24,513 nt of DNA from JAAYZB01 sp937958685 (GTDB lineage Bacteria; Bacillota_I; Bacilli_A; Izemoplasmatales; Hujiaoplasmataceae). Under the pieces are notes generated by a model, which was given only the letters and a program-made list of their open reading frames with translations, was not told the origin of the DNA and ran no database searches. Both the position numbers and the translations under genes were made by a program. The stretch lies in assembly GCA_036824265.1 (NCBI GenBank), contig DAITAL010000016.1, forward strand, positions 1 to 24,513, written 5' to 3'. Below are positions 16,401-23,206 of the stretch, one piece after another; position 1 is the first letter of the stretch, and every line of letters begins with the position of its first letter.

Positions 16401-19400
16401 ACCGGACAACAGCCTTGCCGAATACTATCGCTTCGGACAGACCGTGTTCCTAAACTCCTACACCCTCGAGAACTATGATTTTCTCGGCGTATACAAAGAT
16501 CAGGATTTCCAACGTCCCGCTCCCGCTTGGATGTCGGTGGCCCAGGACTTGACCTTCTATTACGCTTGGCAGATTCAAGCCGGCGCCCTGACCTATGATG
16601 TCCATTGGCATCATGACACGAGTATCGGCGGCGTCGTCACAACCGTCACGTACGGGGCTAACTACTGGATCTCGCCCGCTCTTGACACCGCGCTGGCGAT
16701 TTCCAACAAGCATGGCTACTGGTTTGAAGGCTGGTATCTCGATCCCGAATTGACGCAGCCGGCCGGGGGATTTTCGCTTGCCGAGACGATCCATCTCTAT
16801 CCGAAGCTGATCCCGGCTGCGGACAGGACGATCGCCGACATCTTCCCGCTGGATCACAGCCAATATCCGTTCGTTTCCGTGATGGGCACCGTTTCCTACA
16901 TCACCATGAGCGGCAGCGACATCGTAGGGTTCTTCCTATCCGATGACAGCGGTTCGATCATGGTCACCAACTTCTGGGCGATGGACTATCTCCCTGAATT
17001 GGGTGATGTCCTGCTGGTCAGCGGCCGCAGTTACACGACCTCTTGGGGCAGCGTGATCCTGCATCTGGATGAGATGGAAGTGCTTGGCAACGGTGATGGC
17101 ACTTATGAATACGGCGAACTGGGTGATTTGCTCACCGCCTTCAACGACGACGCGCTGGTTTATCTGAAGCCGTATTATCTTTATGGCGCCATCCAGACGG
17201 AGACCCTGCCATCCGGACTGCTGCGCTATTATGTCCAGACATCCGGCGGCGCCGTCTTCTACATCCATTCGCAGAGCACTTTCTTGGACGAGGACGGCGA
17301 ATTTGTCCCCGCCCTGACGGGATTGGCCGGCCAGGAGGGTCGCCTCACGGTCATCTATGCCTGGAATGGCAATATCGTCTATGTCGTTCCCGAGACCTTT
17401 GTTGCGGCCACCATCGAGCCCTTGATGATCAATATCATCAATCATACCGACTGGCAAGATCTCTTCATCTATTATTATGGTTTCCATGCCAACGGCGACT
17501 TCTTCGAGGTCGCACCCTGGCCGGGCGTCCCGCTGAACCTGATCGACCAGGACGCCAATCTCTACGGCTATGCCATCCACCCCGATGCGGTCTCGTTCAT
17601 CATCAACAACGGCTCCTATGGTGGCGACAACCAGACGCTGGATACTTTCCCCAACCAGGCCCATGATGCCTACGTGCTCGTCTACGACGAGTTCGGCGAC
17701 CTGATTCTGGTGCCGATCACGAATGATGCGCAGGCGGCGACCGGCTTCTTCGACTTCACGACAGCCAGCCTCTCGCATCAGCTTGCTCTTTTGAGCACGC
17801 TGGAAGCCTATGTGATGGCCCAGCAGATCGCGATTCCCGTCCATGACGGCAGCTTGCACATCCTGGTGGGCGACCGCGTGGAGCTGCCTTTGGCTGCGGC
17901 GATGGACTATTTCGGCTTCGCCTTCCCCTATGCGACCTTGACCGCCCCCGATCCCGGCACGACTGACGCGTACACCTTCCGCGAGGGCGTCAGCGGCGGC
18001 GTCTTCAGCCTCAACCCCCTGATGGTGAGCTCGCCCACCGACCAGATGAAGCGCTTCTGGTGGATGGTAAGCGACGGTCTATACAAGTATTACGCCAACT
18101 TTGATGAGGACGGCGGCCTGTACGCGATCGAAAACGCCATGGCGCAGACGACCGCTTATGTCGAGGAGGGCTTTGACGAACTGACCGGCACGCCCATCTC
18201 CAGGACCTTCACGATCACGCTCAAGCAGGGACTCCACTTCTACGATCAGTTCGGCAACATCCTGCCGACCAACCATCCTCTCAACCACATCACAGCTACC
18301 GACTTCGTGGCAACCTTCAAAACCATCGCCGATGGCGCCGCTCCCAACGCCGGCGTGCGCACCAAACTGATCGGCATGTGGATCGTGAACATGTGGGATT
18401 ACAAAGAAAGCGCGGCGGATTGGAGCGATGTCGGCATCACCGTCGACCCGCTCGACGAATACACGCTGACGATCGAACTTGCCAGCCCCATCGGTCTCCA
18501 CGATTTCATGATGATCCTCGCCGATCCCGCGTTCGCGCCGATCTATATGCCCTATTACAACGGCGGCAGTTATGCCAGCTCGGCTGCGACCCTGGCCTAC
18601 ACCGGTCCCTTCCATCTCCAGGACAGCGATCCGGCCGCGCTTGATCTAAAACTCAATCCAGCGCACCCCGAAGCCTTCCGTTTTTCCCTCACCGGCTATC
18701 AATTTCTCTTCGGCACCAACCTCCACCTTGCTGTGGACGCCGGCGATCTCGACGCCACCACCATCAATCCCATGCTCGCTTACGAGGCGTCCACGTGGAG
18801 CGAATTCGGGATGCTGTATACCTTGCCCGGCCGCTCGACGGTCAAACTGATGGTCAACACCATGGATCAGGCTCGCTATGATTATCATGTGAGTTTCGGC
18901 ACGCTCGATCCGGAGTGGGAACTCAAGCCGATCCTGCAAAGCAACGCTTTCCGCCAGGCCCTTTACTTTGGTTTGGACAGAGCCGCTTTGCCTTACGGTT
19001 ACCAATCGGCGCTTGGTCAGATCTCACCCGCGTTTGTCATCGATCCCGTCACGGGCTTGCTGTATCGCGATTCGGTCCATGGCGAGGACGTGCTGCTGGA
19101 TTACAGTCCAACCACAGATGGCTATGACTTGGGACGCGCGCAGCAGTACTACCTGGAAGCCCTAGGCTGGCTGATCGCCCAAGGCCTGCTTGCGCCCGGC
19201 GAAGCCCACGTGATCGAGATCGAACTGGCTGTCTACAACACCGCCGGCCCGATGGCGATCGGCGCCGTCATCGAGGCCCAGTATGAGGCCGCCTTCAACA
19301 ATCTCCCCGGGTACGAGCACGTCACCTTCGACCTCGTCGTTGTGCCGCTGCCGTTCATCGATGTCTTGTACAACAAGGCTTTTGTCGGGTGTTTCGACCT

Positions 19401-19641
19401 CGCCTGGATAATGATAGCCTATGATGTTTATGATCCCTACAGCGTGATGGGAAGCTTTGTGGAAACGGATAACCAGATGTTCAGCACCTGGGGCTTCGAC
19501 CCAAGCGTCATCGACATCATGTTCGAGGACATGTACTGGTCCTATGAGGCCCTCTATCAGGCGACCAGGATCGGCGGCGTGGTCCTCTATCAAGGCAGTG
19601 TCGTCTCCGACTACGTCTATCAATTGCTGGCCCTATCATAA
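13408..19641 (+). CDS. Giant secreted cohesin-dockerin / OB-fold / starch-binding-like / OppA-type solute-binding fusion protein
   Basis: 2077 residues. A Sec signal (1 to about 29, ending LRVQA) has no lipobox. A cohesin-like domain spans about 32-160. A two-repeat type I dockerin spans 172-233, with GDVSGDGQVTILD and ADVNGDKQLTIID calcium loops. OB-fold-like pairs follow at about 243-430, 687-883 and 1139-1333. The second and third pairs lie inside two tandem copies of a module of about 445 residues (445-888 and 898-1340), each with a beta domain and a Flg_new-type repeat (KHGYWLEGWY; KHGYWFEGWY). Residues 1339-1437 resemble a CBM26 starch-binding module (Tyr1355, Tyr1357, Trp1371, FIINNGSYGG). 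From about 1517 to the end is an SBP_bac_5 (OppA/DppA) solute-binding domain: TFREGVSGGVFSLNP, ITATDFVATF, FRQALYFGLDRAAL, FSTWGFDPSVIDIMF. Residues 1446-1512 resemble that family's C-terminal tail. ATG 13408 follows TAGGAGGT. No ABC permease genes are adjacent. Confidence 0.85.
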   Translation: MKTIIRIIIGFALLLTGALGLSGLRVQAVAPTVALTSTPEVSVTPGVPFATTVTITGADKVVGFQLRLLYDADEFTLDGIQKAPTLPANIIYNIDVPGVILLNYTFIGAHLNGIVDLFTLTFTPKTLAIGKHDLLWEDTAYNNEITRFKDDLSDLEVVDPFVFAFNKVQSGVYGDVSGDGQVTILDVGMIQLHLADKIAFSADQLLLADVNGDKQLTIIDAGLIQMYLAGMREGLGPDGHEEPTLDLIASVYYLPDDTEVLVQGVVSYVSQTGFYIVDESGSIYVAANGNDISQLQVGDKIEVAGLSYLQNNLQQILSAEIKVLMPAFGFDYGFAPDANLPHLAATGPGNFEAYGSVYRTTGRLMLDEGAYYLIDDDSGAYLLISPKTVTATYLELAALVDEHLEVTLLLHDFDGFIWEVLLVPGMIDIITDVTEIFQFIVVFTEYFTYDVSFDGGSAAVYQTGNPNVLMVELPVGTEIFYVSWYFEGSAVTTFTRMVDQQADAIHLPGPGPDGTVDYVTRYASEWGTSLGALINSEYNVYLLDYLPDYSQTQTHPFGTILLFEPPYSADYEFLGLYLDPDFTIPATPVYVVTADLALYYLWELREDAITYNVYWHDEPSPSSPAIITTYGAGHLISPEMNSAKELSRKHGYWLEGWYRDPELTVPLADFTLSQDVHLYPKFVSATEKTIADLPEVREGYHASVYGTVFYIATVDTGQPLFVIINDGTGSLIVSHEYLIDGYVPKLGDELLVTGTLEPFFDATTYMLGVDLEITNLGTGYYDYSGATDILDDLYGVGLLNQKLYYIDGTIGVQMNSNGTARYFIQTTSGEVFYFHSQSTHILGEGGYVHPVAELVGATGRIAVVYAWYGDIVFAVPGTFVPAETETLIYQTIVIPWDFVDDYAITFEGGTYGIIPSSNPYVVFAEFPEGTSHFFVTFYLDGEVVGMEAPSVNLREDAIHFFGFNASGCGYVLIYAAEFGKSLDDLIYPSYLVVKHDYEPDNSLAEYYRFGQTVFLNSYTLENYDFLGVYKDQDFQRPAPAWMSVAQDLTFYYAWQIQAGALTYDVHWHHDTSIGGVVTTVTYGANYWISPALDTALAISNKHGYWFEGWYLDPELTQPAGGFSLAETIHLYPKLIPAADRTIADIFPLDHSQYPFVSVMGTVSYITMSGSDIVGFFLSDDSGSIMVTNFWAMDYLPELGDVLLVSGRSYTTSWGSVILHLDEMEVLGNGDGTYEYGELGDLLTAFNDDALVYLKPYYLYGAIQTETLPSGLLRYYVQTSGGAVFYIHSQSTFLDEDGEFVPALTGLAGQEGRLTVIYAWNGNIVYVVPETFVAATIEPLMINIINHTDWQDLFIYYYGFHANGDFFEVAPWPGVPLNLIDQDANLYGYAIHPDAVSFIINNGSYGGDNQTLDTFPNQAHDAYVLVYDEFGDLILVPITNDAQAATGFFDFTTASLSHQLALLSTLEAYVMAQQIAIPVHDGSLHILVGDRVELPLAAAMDYFGFAFPYATLTAPDPGTTDAYTFREGVSGGVFSLNPLMVSSPTDQMKRFWWMVSDGLYKYYANFDEDGGLYAIENAMAQTTAYVEEGFDELTGTPISRTFTITLKQGLHFYDQFGNILPTNHPLNHITATDFVATFKTIADGAAPNAGVRTKLIGMWIVNMWDYKESAADWSDVGITVDPLDEYTLTIELASPIGLHDFMMILADPAFAPIYMPYYNGGSYASSAATLAYTGPFHLQDSDPAALDLKLNPAHPEAFRFSLTGYQFLFGTNLHLAVDAGDLDATTINPMLAYEASTWSEFGMLYTLPGRSTVKLMVNTMDQARYDYHVSFGTLDPEWELKPILQSNAFRQALYFGLDRAALPYGYQSALGQISPAFVIDPVTGLLYRDSVHGEDVLLDYSPTTDGYDLGRAQQYYLEALGWLIAQGLLAPGEAHVIEIELAVYNTAGPMAIGAVIEAQYEAAFNNLPGYEHVTFDLVVVPLPFIDVLYNKAFVGCFDLAWIMIAYDVYDPYSVMGSFVETDNQMFSTWGFDPSVIDIMFEDMYWSYEALYQATRIGGVVLYQGSVVSDYVYQLLALS
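13501..14106 (+). other. Cohesin-like and dockerin coding segment of the fusion gene
   Basis: Residues 32-160 show a cohesin-like beta-sandwich pattern (VSVTPGVPFATTVTITG, then VVGFQLRLLYDADEFTLDG). Residues 172-233 form a duplicated F-hand dockerin. Calcium ligands are Asp175, Ser177, Asp179, Gln181, Asp186 in the first repeat and Asp209, Asn211, Asp213, Gln215, Asp220 in the second. The two repeats are nearly symmetric at the recognition positions (IL/II), which in known dockerins allows dual-mode binding. The dockerin call is strong; the cohesin call rests on pattern only. Confidence 0.75.
14740..17427 (+). repeat. Tandem duplication of a ~1.33-kb module inside the fusion gene
   Basis: Copy 1 is about 14740-16071 (residues 445-888) and copy 2 about 16099-17427 (residues 898-1340). 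They align end to end at the protein level. Matching pairs include SFDGG/TFEGG, QADAIHLP/REDAIHFF, YEFLGLYLDPDF/YDFLGVYKDQDF, ITYNVYWH/LTYDVHWH, KHGYWLEGWYRDPEL/KHGYWFEGWYLDPEL, HLYPK/HLYPK, FYFHSQST/FYIHSQST and VVYAWYGDIVFAVP/VIYAWNGNIVYVVP. The copies have clearly diverged, so the duplication is not recent. Only the OB-pair part occurs a third time, at residues 243-430. Confidence 0.9.
17743..17943 (+). other. Segment resembling an OppA-family C-terminal tail, placed before the solute-binding domain
   Basis: Residues 1446-1512, including LALLSTLEAYVMAQQIAIPV and LHILVGDRVELPL followed by FGFAFPYAT, look like the last 60-70 residues of many SBP_bac_5 proteins (a helix ending in an IPL/IPV strand, then SDRV and a strand). 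Here the segment precedes the normal N-terminal start of the domain (TDAYTFREGVSGG, 1519-1531). Confidence 0.5.
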
Positions 19642-19661
19642 GCGACTACTAGGAAGAAACG

Positions 19662-19692
19662 ACCGCCCCATCCGTTTTGGGGGCGGTTTTTC
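19662..19692 (+). terminator. Intrinsic terminator of the lipoprotein/fusion operon
   Basis: ACCGCCCC (19662-19669) pairs with GGGGCGGT (19680-19687), followed by a run of T. It begins 20 bp after the stop of the giant gene. Confidence 0.9.
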
Positions 19693-19742
19693 TTGGAATC
19701 GACTGGAAGCATCACCATTAACCCCGAGAAACGGAAAAGACT

Positions 19743-19770
19743 TTGAAAAGCGGTCCTGGAGTGATAAAAT
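19743..19770 (+). promoter_or_regulatory. Sigma-A-type promoter of the TfoX-domain gene
   Basis: -35 TTGAAA (19743-19748, 5/6) and -10 TAAAAT (19765-19770, 5/6) with a 16-bp spacer. The same pair of hexamers drives the E2-like gene at 2950-2978. Confidence 0.7.
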
Positions 19771-19802
19771 ATGCTTATGGCGGTTTTGATGGAGGTGTCC
19801 CG

Positions 19803-20126
19803 ATGGCGAGCAACCGGGAGTTCATCAACTTTCTCTGCGACCAACTGCGCGGGGCCGGATGTGTCCGCTTCCGTCCGATGATGGGTGAATATTGCCTTTA
19901 TGTGGACGAAAAGGTCGTCGGACTCGTCTGCGACAACCAGTTTTTCCTGAAAATGACGCCCAGCAACCGGGAGATCCTCAAGGACAATCCCCTAGGCTAT
20001 CCCTACCCCGGGGCGAAGGCGGCCTACGTGATCGCCGACATCGACGATCGCGACTTTCTCGCCCTGGTCACCAGAAACGCCGCCAACGATCTGCAGGTCA
20101 AGGCCAAAAGGCATCCGGTAAAATGA
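19803..20126 (+). CDS. TfoX/Sxy N-terminal domain protein
   Basis: A 107-residue protein consisting of only the TfoX N-terminal domain. Typical features are the opening NREFINFLCDQL, the core VRFRPMMGEYCLYVDEKVVG, then FFLKMTP, the YPGAKAAYVI strand and the closing DDRDFLALV helix. In Enterobacteria and Vibrio the full-length TfoX/Sxy is a competence regulator. Single-domain versions are widespread in Firmicutes and have no established role, so a competence function should not be assumed. An in-frame TTG at 19743 is rejected because ATG 19803 has GGAGGTG at 19791-19797. It is followed closely by the cysteine-rich gene. Confidence 0.87.
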   Translation: MASNREFINFLCDQLRGAGCVRFRPMMGEYCLYVDEKVVGLVCDNQFFLKMTPSNREILKDNPLGYPYPGAKAAYVIADIDDRDFLALVTRNAANDLQVKAKRHPVK

Positions 20127-20157
20127 AAAAGCCCACTGCGAGCGGCTGCTTGCCAAA

Positions 20158-20631
20158 GTGAAGGACTGTTTGGACCAAGAACGATCACAAGCCTTTCAAT
20201 CCCTGCAGACAACGGGTAGCGACGGCGAGTATGCCGACCGGCTTTGTCAGAAGCTTTTGGCGCTTTCCGCCGCAGAGCGGGCACAGGTGCAAAGCGCTGG
20301 TCACTGCGGGCGGATCACCCCGCTTGCGGAAGCGCTCCGCGAGGCAGCGTCGCTGGCCGACTTTTCCCGCCGGCACGACGAACAAAATCCCCAGGTCCAA
20401 ACCCGGGTGGAGGCGAAAGCGCTCATCGTTGCCTATCCGCGCTGCTATTGCCCGCTGGTTGCCGGCCACAGACTCGCCCATCCGAAGCTCTGGTGCCAAT
20501 GCACCGTCGGCTACGTCAAGGAAATCTATGGTTTCATCCTTGGCCGCACGATCGAGCCGGTTTTGAGAAAAAGCATCAAACAAGGCGATCCCTTATGCGA
20601 GATCGCCATCCCCGATCTTTTCCCGACTTGA
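20158..20631 (+). CDS. Cysteine-rich conserved protein of unknown function
   Basis: About 157 residues. The pattern AYPRCYCPLV (93-101), WCQCTVGYVKEIYGFILGR (112-130) and a closing KSIKQGDPLCEI (138-149) recalls a family of small Firmicute/Methanogen proteins that carry CxC...CxC and end in a vinyl-reductase-like GxxxCxFxI strand (DUF6144-like). I recognise this from memory and cannot confirm it. Cysteines 50, 96, 98, 113, 115 and 147 are candidates for metal binding. The start is uncertain: GTG 20158 has no clear ribosome site, and the frame stays open upstream only to 20122, after a TAA at 20119-20121. Translation may be coupled to the TfoX gene, which ends 31 nt before. A shadow frame through this region is discounted because of this conserved pattern. 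Confidence 0.6.
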   Translation: MKDCLDQERSQAFQSLQTTGSDGEYADRLCQKLLALSAAERAQVQSAGHCGRITPLAEALREAASLADFSRRHDEQNPQVQTRVEAKALIVAYPRCYCPLVAGHRLAHPKLWCQCTVGYVKEIYGFILGRTIEPVLRKSIKQGDPLCEIAIPDLFPT

Positions 20632-20657
20632 AGCCCATCCGAAGGCGAGGTCCTAGT

Positions 20658-21953
20658 TTGAGCAAAGCGCGATTCTTCTACAGCCTTCCCTATCTCCTCC
20701 TCGCCAGCGTCGCCACGCTGTGTTTTTGGTATTTCGGGCTGGAGGCTTACGGAATCCCGATCTTTCTTGTCTTGATGTTTCTCATCTTCGCCCTGATGCA
20801 GGACGTGATGCCGTCGATCCCGCTGTTCATGAACGCCCTGTTCATGGTCTCCAAGACCGATTGGGCGATCGACGCCATCCCGCTCTACATTTATCTGGTT
20901 CCTGTGATCATCATCGCGGGCATCGTGGTCCACGTGCTGCGCTTCCGGACCAAGTTGTTCAAAGGCGGGATGCTGGTTGGCATCGTGATGATGTTTCTGG
21001 CGATGATCCTCTCGTCCTTCAACGCGCCCGTCGTCAATCTCAACTACAGCTTCTACGCCGCGATCGGCCTCTCCTACGCCTTCGTCTATTTTTTCTACAC
21101 CAATTCGCTATCCGGCGACCACCGGGAATACCTGATCCGGATGTTCTTCATCCTCGGGGTGCTGATCTCGGTGCAGACCCTGATCTACTATCTCCGGGTC
21201 GAGGATGTCATCCTCGCCCTCGAAAACAAGACCTTCAACCTTGGTTGGGGCTTGTCCAATTACGTGGCCACCTACCTGATCATGTTCATCCCGGCGACAT
21301 TCTACTACGCCAAGAAGACGAAGATGAACACCTTCTTCGTCATCGTCGGTGTCTTCGAGATCGTGATGCTCATCTTCACGCTCTCCCGCGGCGGGATGAT
21401 CGCCTTTGCCGGAGTCTTGGTGCTCCTGCTCGTCTATCTTCTCAAATCGAAGGGCTGGAAATACTCCCTCATCAATCTCGGGCTCGCTGCCCTGATCGGC
21501 TATGCGATCGTGATGATCAACCTGGAGATGTTCACGGCGATCTACGAGAGATTGCGCGAACTGATGCTCTCCGATACCGGCCGGATCGAGATCTGGAAAG
21601 ACGCGCTCGCCAAGTACCTCGAGCATCCGCTCTTCGGCGGCGGCATCTTCGCCCGGACCGCCGATGTCAACGACTACCGGATGTACCACAACACCGTGCT
21701 CCATGTGATGGCGACCTTCGGCACCGTCGGGCTCATCAGCCTCCTGATCCAGATCTGGCAGATGTTCCGCATCGTCCTCAAGACCCTGGACGCCAAAACC
21801 GTGATCCTGGCGATTTCGCTTGTGGGCGCCCATGCGCATGGATTGGTCGACAACATCTATTTCATGCCACAGTTCATGATCCTGCTCTTTCTCATCATCG
21901 CCACCTGCGAGAACGCCAACAAGCTGCCTTTGTCGGCGCAAGCCGCCGGTTGA
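20658..21953 (+). CDS. O-antigen ligase/polymerase-like membrane protein (Wzy_C family)
   Basis: 431 residues with about 11-12 hydrophobic helices. Family landmarks are SRGGMIAF in the middle, the large loop signature GRIEIWKDALAKYLEHPLFG, then YHNTVLHVMATFGTVGLISL with the conserved His, and GAHAHGLVDNIYF. These proteins polymerise or ligate lipid-linked surface glycans outside the membrane. In a Gram-positive-type cell this would be capsule, teichuronic acid or glycolipid rather than lipopolysaccharide. No glycosyltransferase genes are adjacent. The start TTG 20658 is chosen because GAGGT (20647-20651) lies 6 nt upstream and the sequence after it begins the first helix. The frame stays open much further upstream, but that part overlaps the cysteine-rich gene. 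Confidence 0.87.
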   Translation: MSKARFFYSLPYLLLASVATLCFWYFGLEAYGIPIFLVLMFLIFALMQDVMPSIPLFMNALFMVSKTDWAIDAIPLYIYLVPVIIIAGIVVHVLRFRTKLFKGGMLVGIVMMFLAMILSSFNAPVVNLNYSFYAAIGLSYAFVYFFYTNSLSGDHREYLIRMFFILGVLISVQTLIYYLRVEDVILALENKTFNLGWGLSNYVATYLIMFIPATFYYAKKTKMNTFFVIVGVFEIVMLIFTLSRGGMIAFAGVLVLLLVYLLKSKGWKYSLINLGLAALIGYAIVMINLEMFTAIYERLRELMLSDTGRIEIWKDALAKYLEHPLFGGGIFARTADVNDYRMYHNTVLHVMATFGTVGLISLLIQIWQMFRIVLKTLDAKTVILAISLVGAHAHGLVDNIYFMPQFMILLFLIIATCENANKLPLSAQAAG

Positions 21954-21963
21954 CAAACCACAA

Positions 21964-21995
21964 AAAAAGGACGGGATGCGAAAGCCGTCCTTTTT
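21964..21995. terminator. Bidirectional terminator between the ligase and anti-sigma genes
   Basis: A perfect 11-bp inverted repeat AAAAAGGACGG (21964-21974) / CCGTCCTTTTT (21985-21995) with a 10-nt loop. The A/T flanks give U-runs on both strands, which suits the convergent genes ending at 21953 (+) and 22001 (-). Confidence 0.93.
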
Positions 21996-22000
21996 GATTT

Positions 22001-23206
22001 CTAGAGATTGGCGCCGCCGGTTATGGGAAGCAAATTGCCGCGTCCGGGAGGATCGGGATTTCCGGGAACATCATCATTTCCGGGATCGTCATCGCCGCCG
22101 GGATCGTCGTTGTTTCCGGGGACATCATCGTCGTCATCGCCGCCGCCGGGTTGGCCTTGGGCTTTCTGCCGGCGCTCGCGCCTGATTTCACTGGCTGCCT
22201 CGGCGATCGAGCTTCTCACGGTATAGCGATAGGAATACGCGGCGGTTTCCTCGTCATATTCGACATCGATATCGATTTCACCGGTCTCATCCTCGCCGTC
22301 CATGACCTGATAACGGACCTGGAAAGCGTTTTGCGCCTTGGTCTTTTCCACCTGGAGCATGAGCTGCCTTGTTCCCACGGCATAGGCGATGGTCGCCTGG
22401 AGGGCGTTTTCCGTGGCGACCAGGCGGAGATCGGTGTTGTTGGTCATGACGCCGTTTTTGAAAATGTGGTAGGTGAAGCGTTGACGCTCGGTCGTGGAGA
22501 GATTTCGGGTCTCGACGTAGTTGTCCTCGTCGATTTGGACGCGGAAGACGCTTCTTTCGGCGATGTCGCCGATCGTGACGATCTCGCCGGCTACCGGATA
22601 CTCCCGGTCGACGAAGACAATCTTGCCGACAAGGCTACGGTGGGTCTCACTGTCGGTGGCGTTGTAATAGAACCTGTAATTGATCGCAGTGGCGGTCATG
22701 TCGACGCCGCTGAAATTGATCAGATGCTGATAGAGCGGATCATCGGAGTCCGCCTGAACGTAGGTGAGATTGTCCTGGTTTCCGAGGATGACCTCGAGCA
22801 TGTTCATGTAGGCGTTGATCGTCTCGATCTCCGTTTCAATCACCGAAACAGCGGCGATATCCGTATAGGAGAGGGGTTTGTACGCCAGCGTCGTGAAATC
22901 CAAACTTTCCAAAAGCGAGACCGAAGAGAGGGTCTGGAAACCGATGATCTCGGCTTCGGAGGCGAGCGGCGTATAGTTGGGTGTCTCATTATCATCGATG
23001 AGGGACAAACCCCAGATGAGGCCGATTGTGACGAGGATCGCGCTCAGGGAATACGCAAGGATGGTCTGTAGCGAGAGATGCGGTCGCTTGATGGGGGCGG
23101 TTTCGGGAATGATCTCGATCTGGTTCAGGTCGATCCGTGCCAAAATATCGGGGAGATCCCGCGCGGCCTGCTCTTTGATTTGGTGGAAGAGGTCCTTATT
23201 TTTCAT
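22001..23206 (-). CDS. Single-pass membrane protein, probable anti-sigma factor, with acidic Gly/Pro tail
   Basis: A 401-residue protein with an N-terminal cytoplasmic part (1-47), one transmembrane helix (about 48-70), an extracellular domain (71-340), a low-complexity Asp/Gly/Pro/Asn tail (353-390) and a C-terminal LLPITGGANL. The start overlaps the sigma factor stop by 4 bp, and AAGGAGGTGA (23213-23222, minus strand) lies 6 nt upstream. This sigma/membrane-protein order and topology are typical of ECF sigma and anti-sigma pairs. I do not see a zinc-binding anti-sigma motif, and the extracellular domain matches nothing I recognise, so the role is inferred from position and topology. The tail contains an LPXTG-like LPITG (393-397) but lacks the hydrophobic, positively charged end of a sortase signal. 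Confidence 0.8.
   Translation of the reverse strand: MKNKDLFHQIKEQAARDLPDILARIDLNQIEIIPETAPIKRPHLSLQTILAYSLSAILVTIGLIWGLSLIDDNETPNYTPLASEAEIIGFQTLSSVSLLESLDFTTLAYKPLSYTDIAAVSVIETEIETINAYMNMLEVILGNQDNLTYVQADSDDPLYQHLINFSGVDMTATAINYRFYYNATDSETHRSLVGKIVFVDREYPVAGEIVTIGDIAERSVFRVQIDEDNYVETRNLSTTERQRFTYHIFKNGVMTNNTDLRLVATENALQATIAYAVGTRQLMLQVEKTKAQNAFQVRYQVMDGEDETGEIDIDVEYDEETAAYSYRYTVRSSIAEAASEIRRERRQKAQGQPGGGDDDDDVPGNNDDPGGDDDPGNDDVPGNPDPPGRGNLLPITGGANL
22037..22150 (-). repeat. Asp/Gly/Pro/Asn low-complexity tail of the anti-sigma-like protein
   Basis: Imperfect short tandem repeats encoding units such as PGNDD, PGGDDD and DDVPGN (residues 353-390). It is an acidic, probably disordered and extracellular spacer of a kind that can bind calcium or change length by slippage. 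Confidence 0.8.

Noticed and set aside
20244..20657. An N-terminal extension of the O-antigen-ligase-like frame by 138 codons
   Set aside because: The extension is Arg/Pro-rich with no membrane character and overlaps the cysteine-rich gene; TTG 20658 with GAGGT fits the family start better.
22001..22030. A functional sortase sorting signal on the anti-sigma-like protein
   Set aside because: LPITG is present, but the hydrophobic segment and basic tail are absent, so it is listed only as an observation.
22151..23071. A 306-codon plus-strand frame
   Set aside because: Antisense shadow of the membrane protein gene, which has a strong ribosome site and overlaps the sigma gene.
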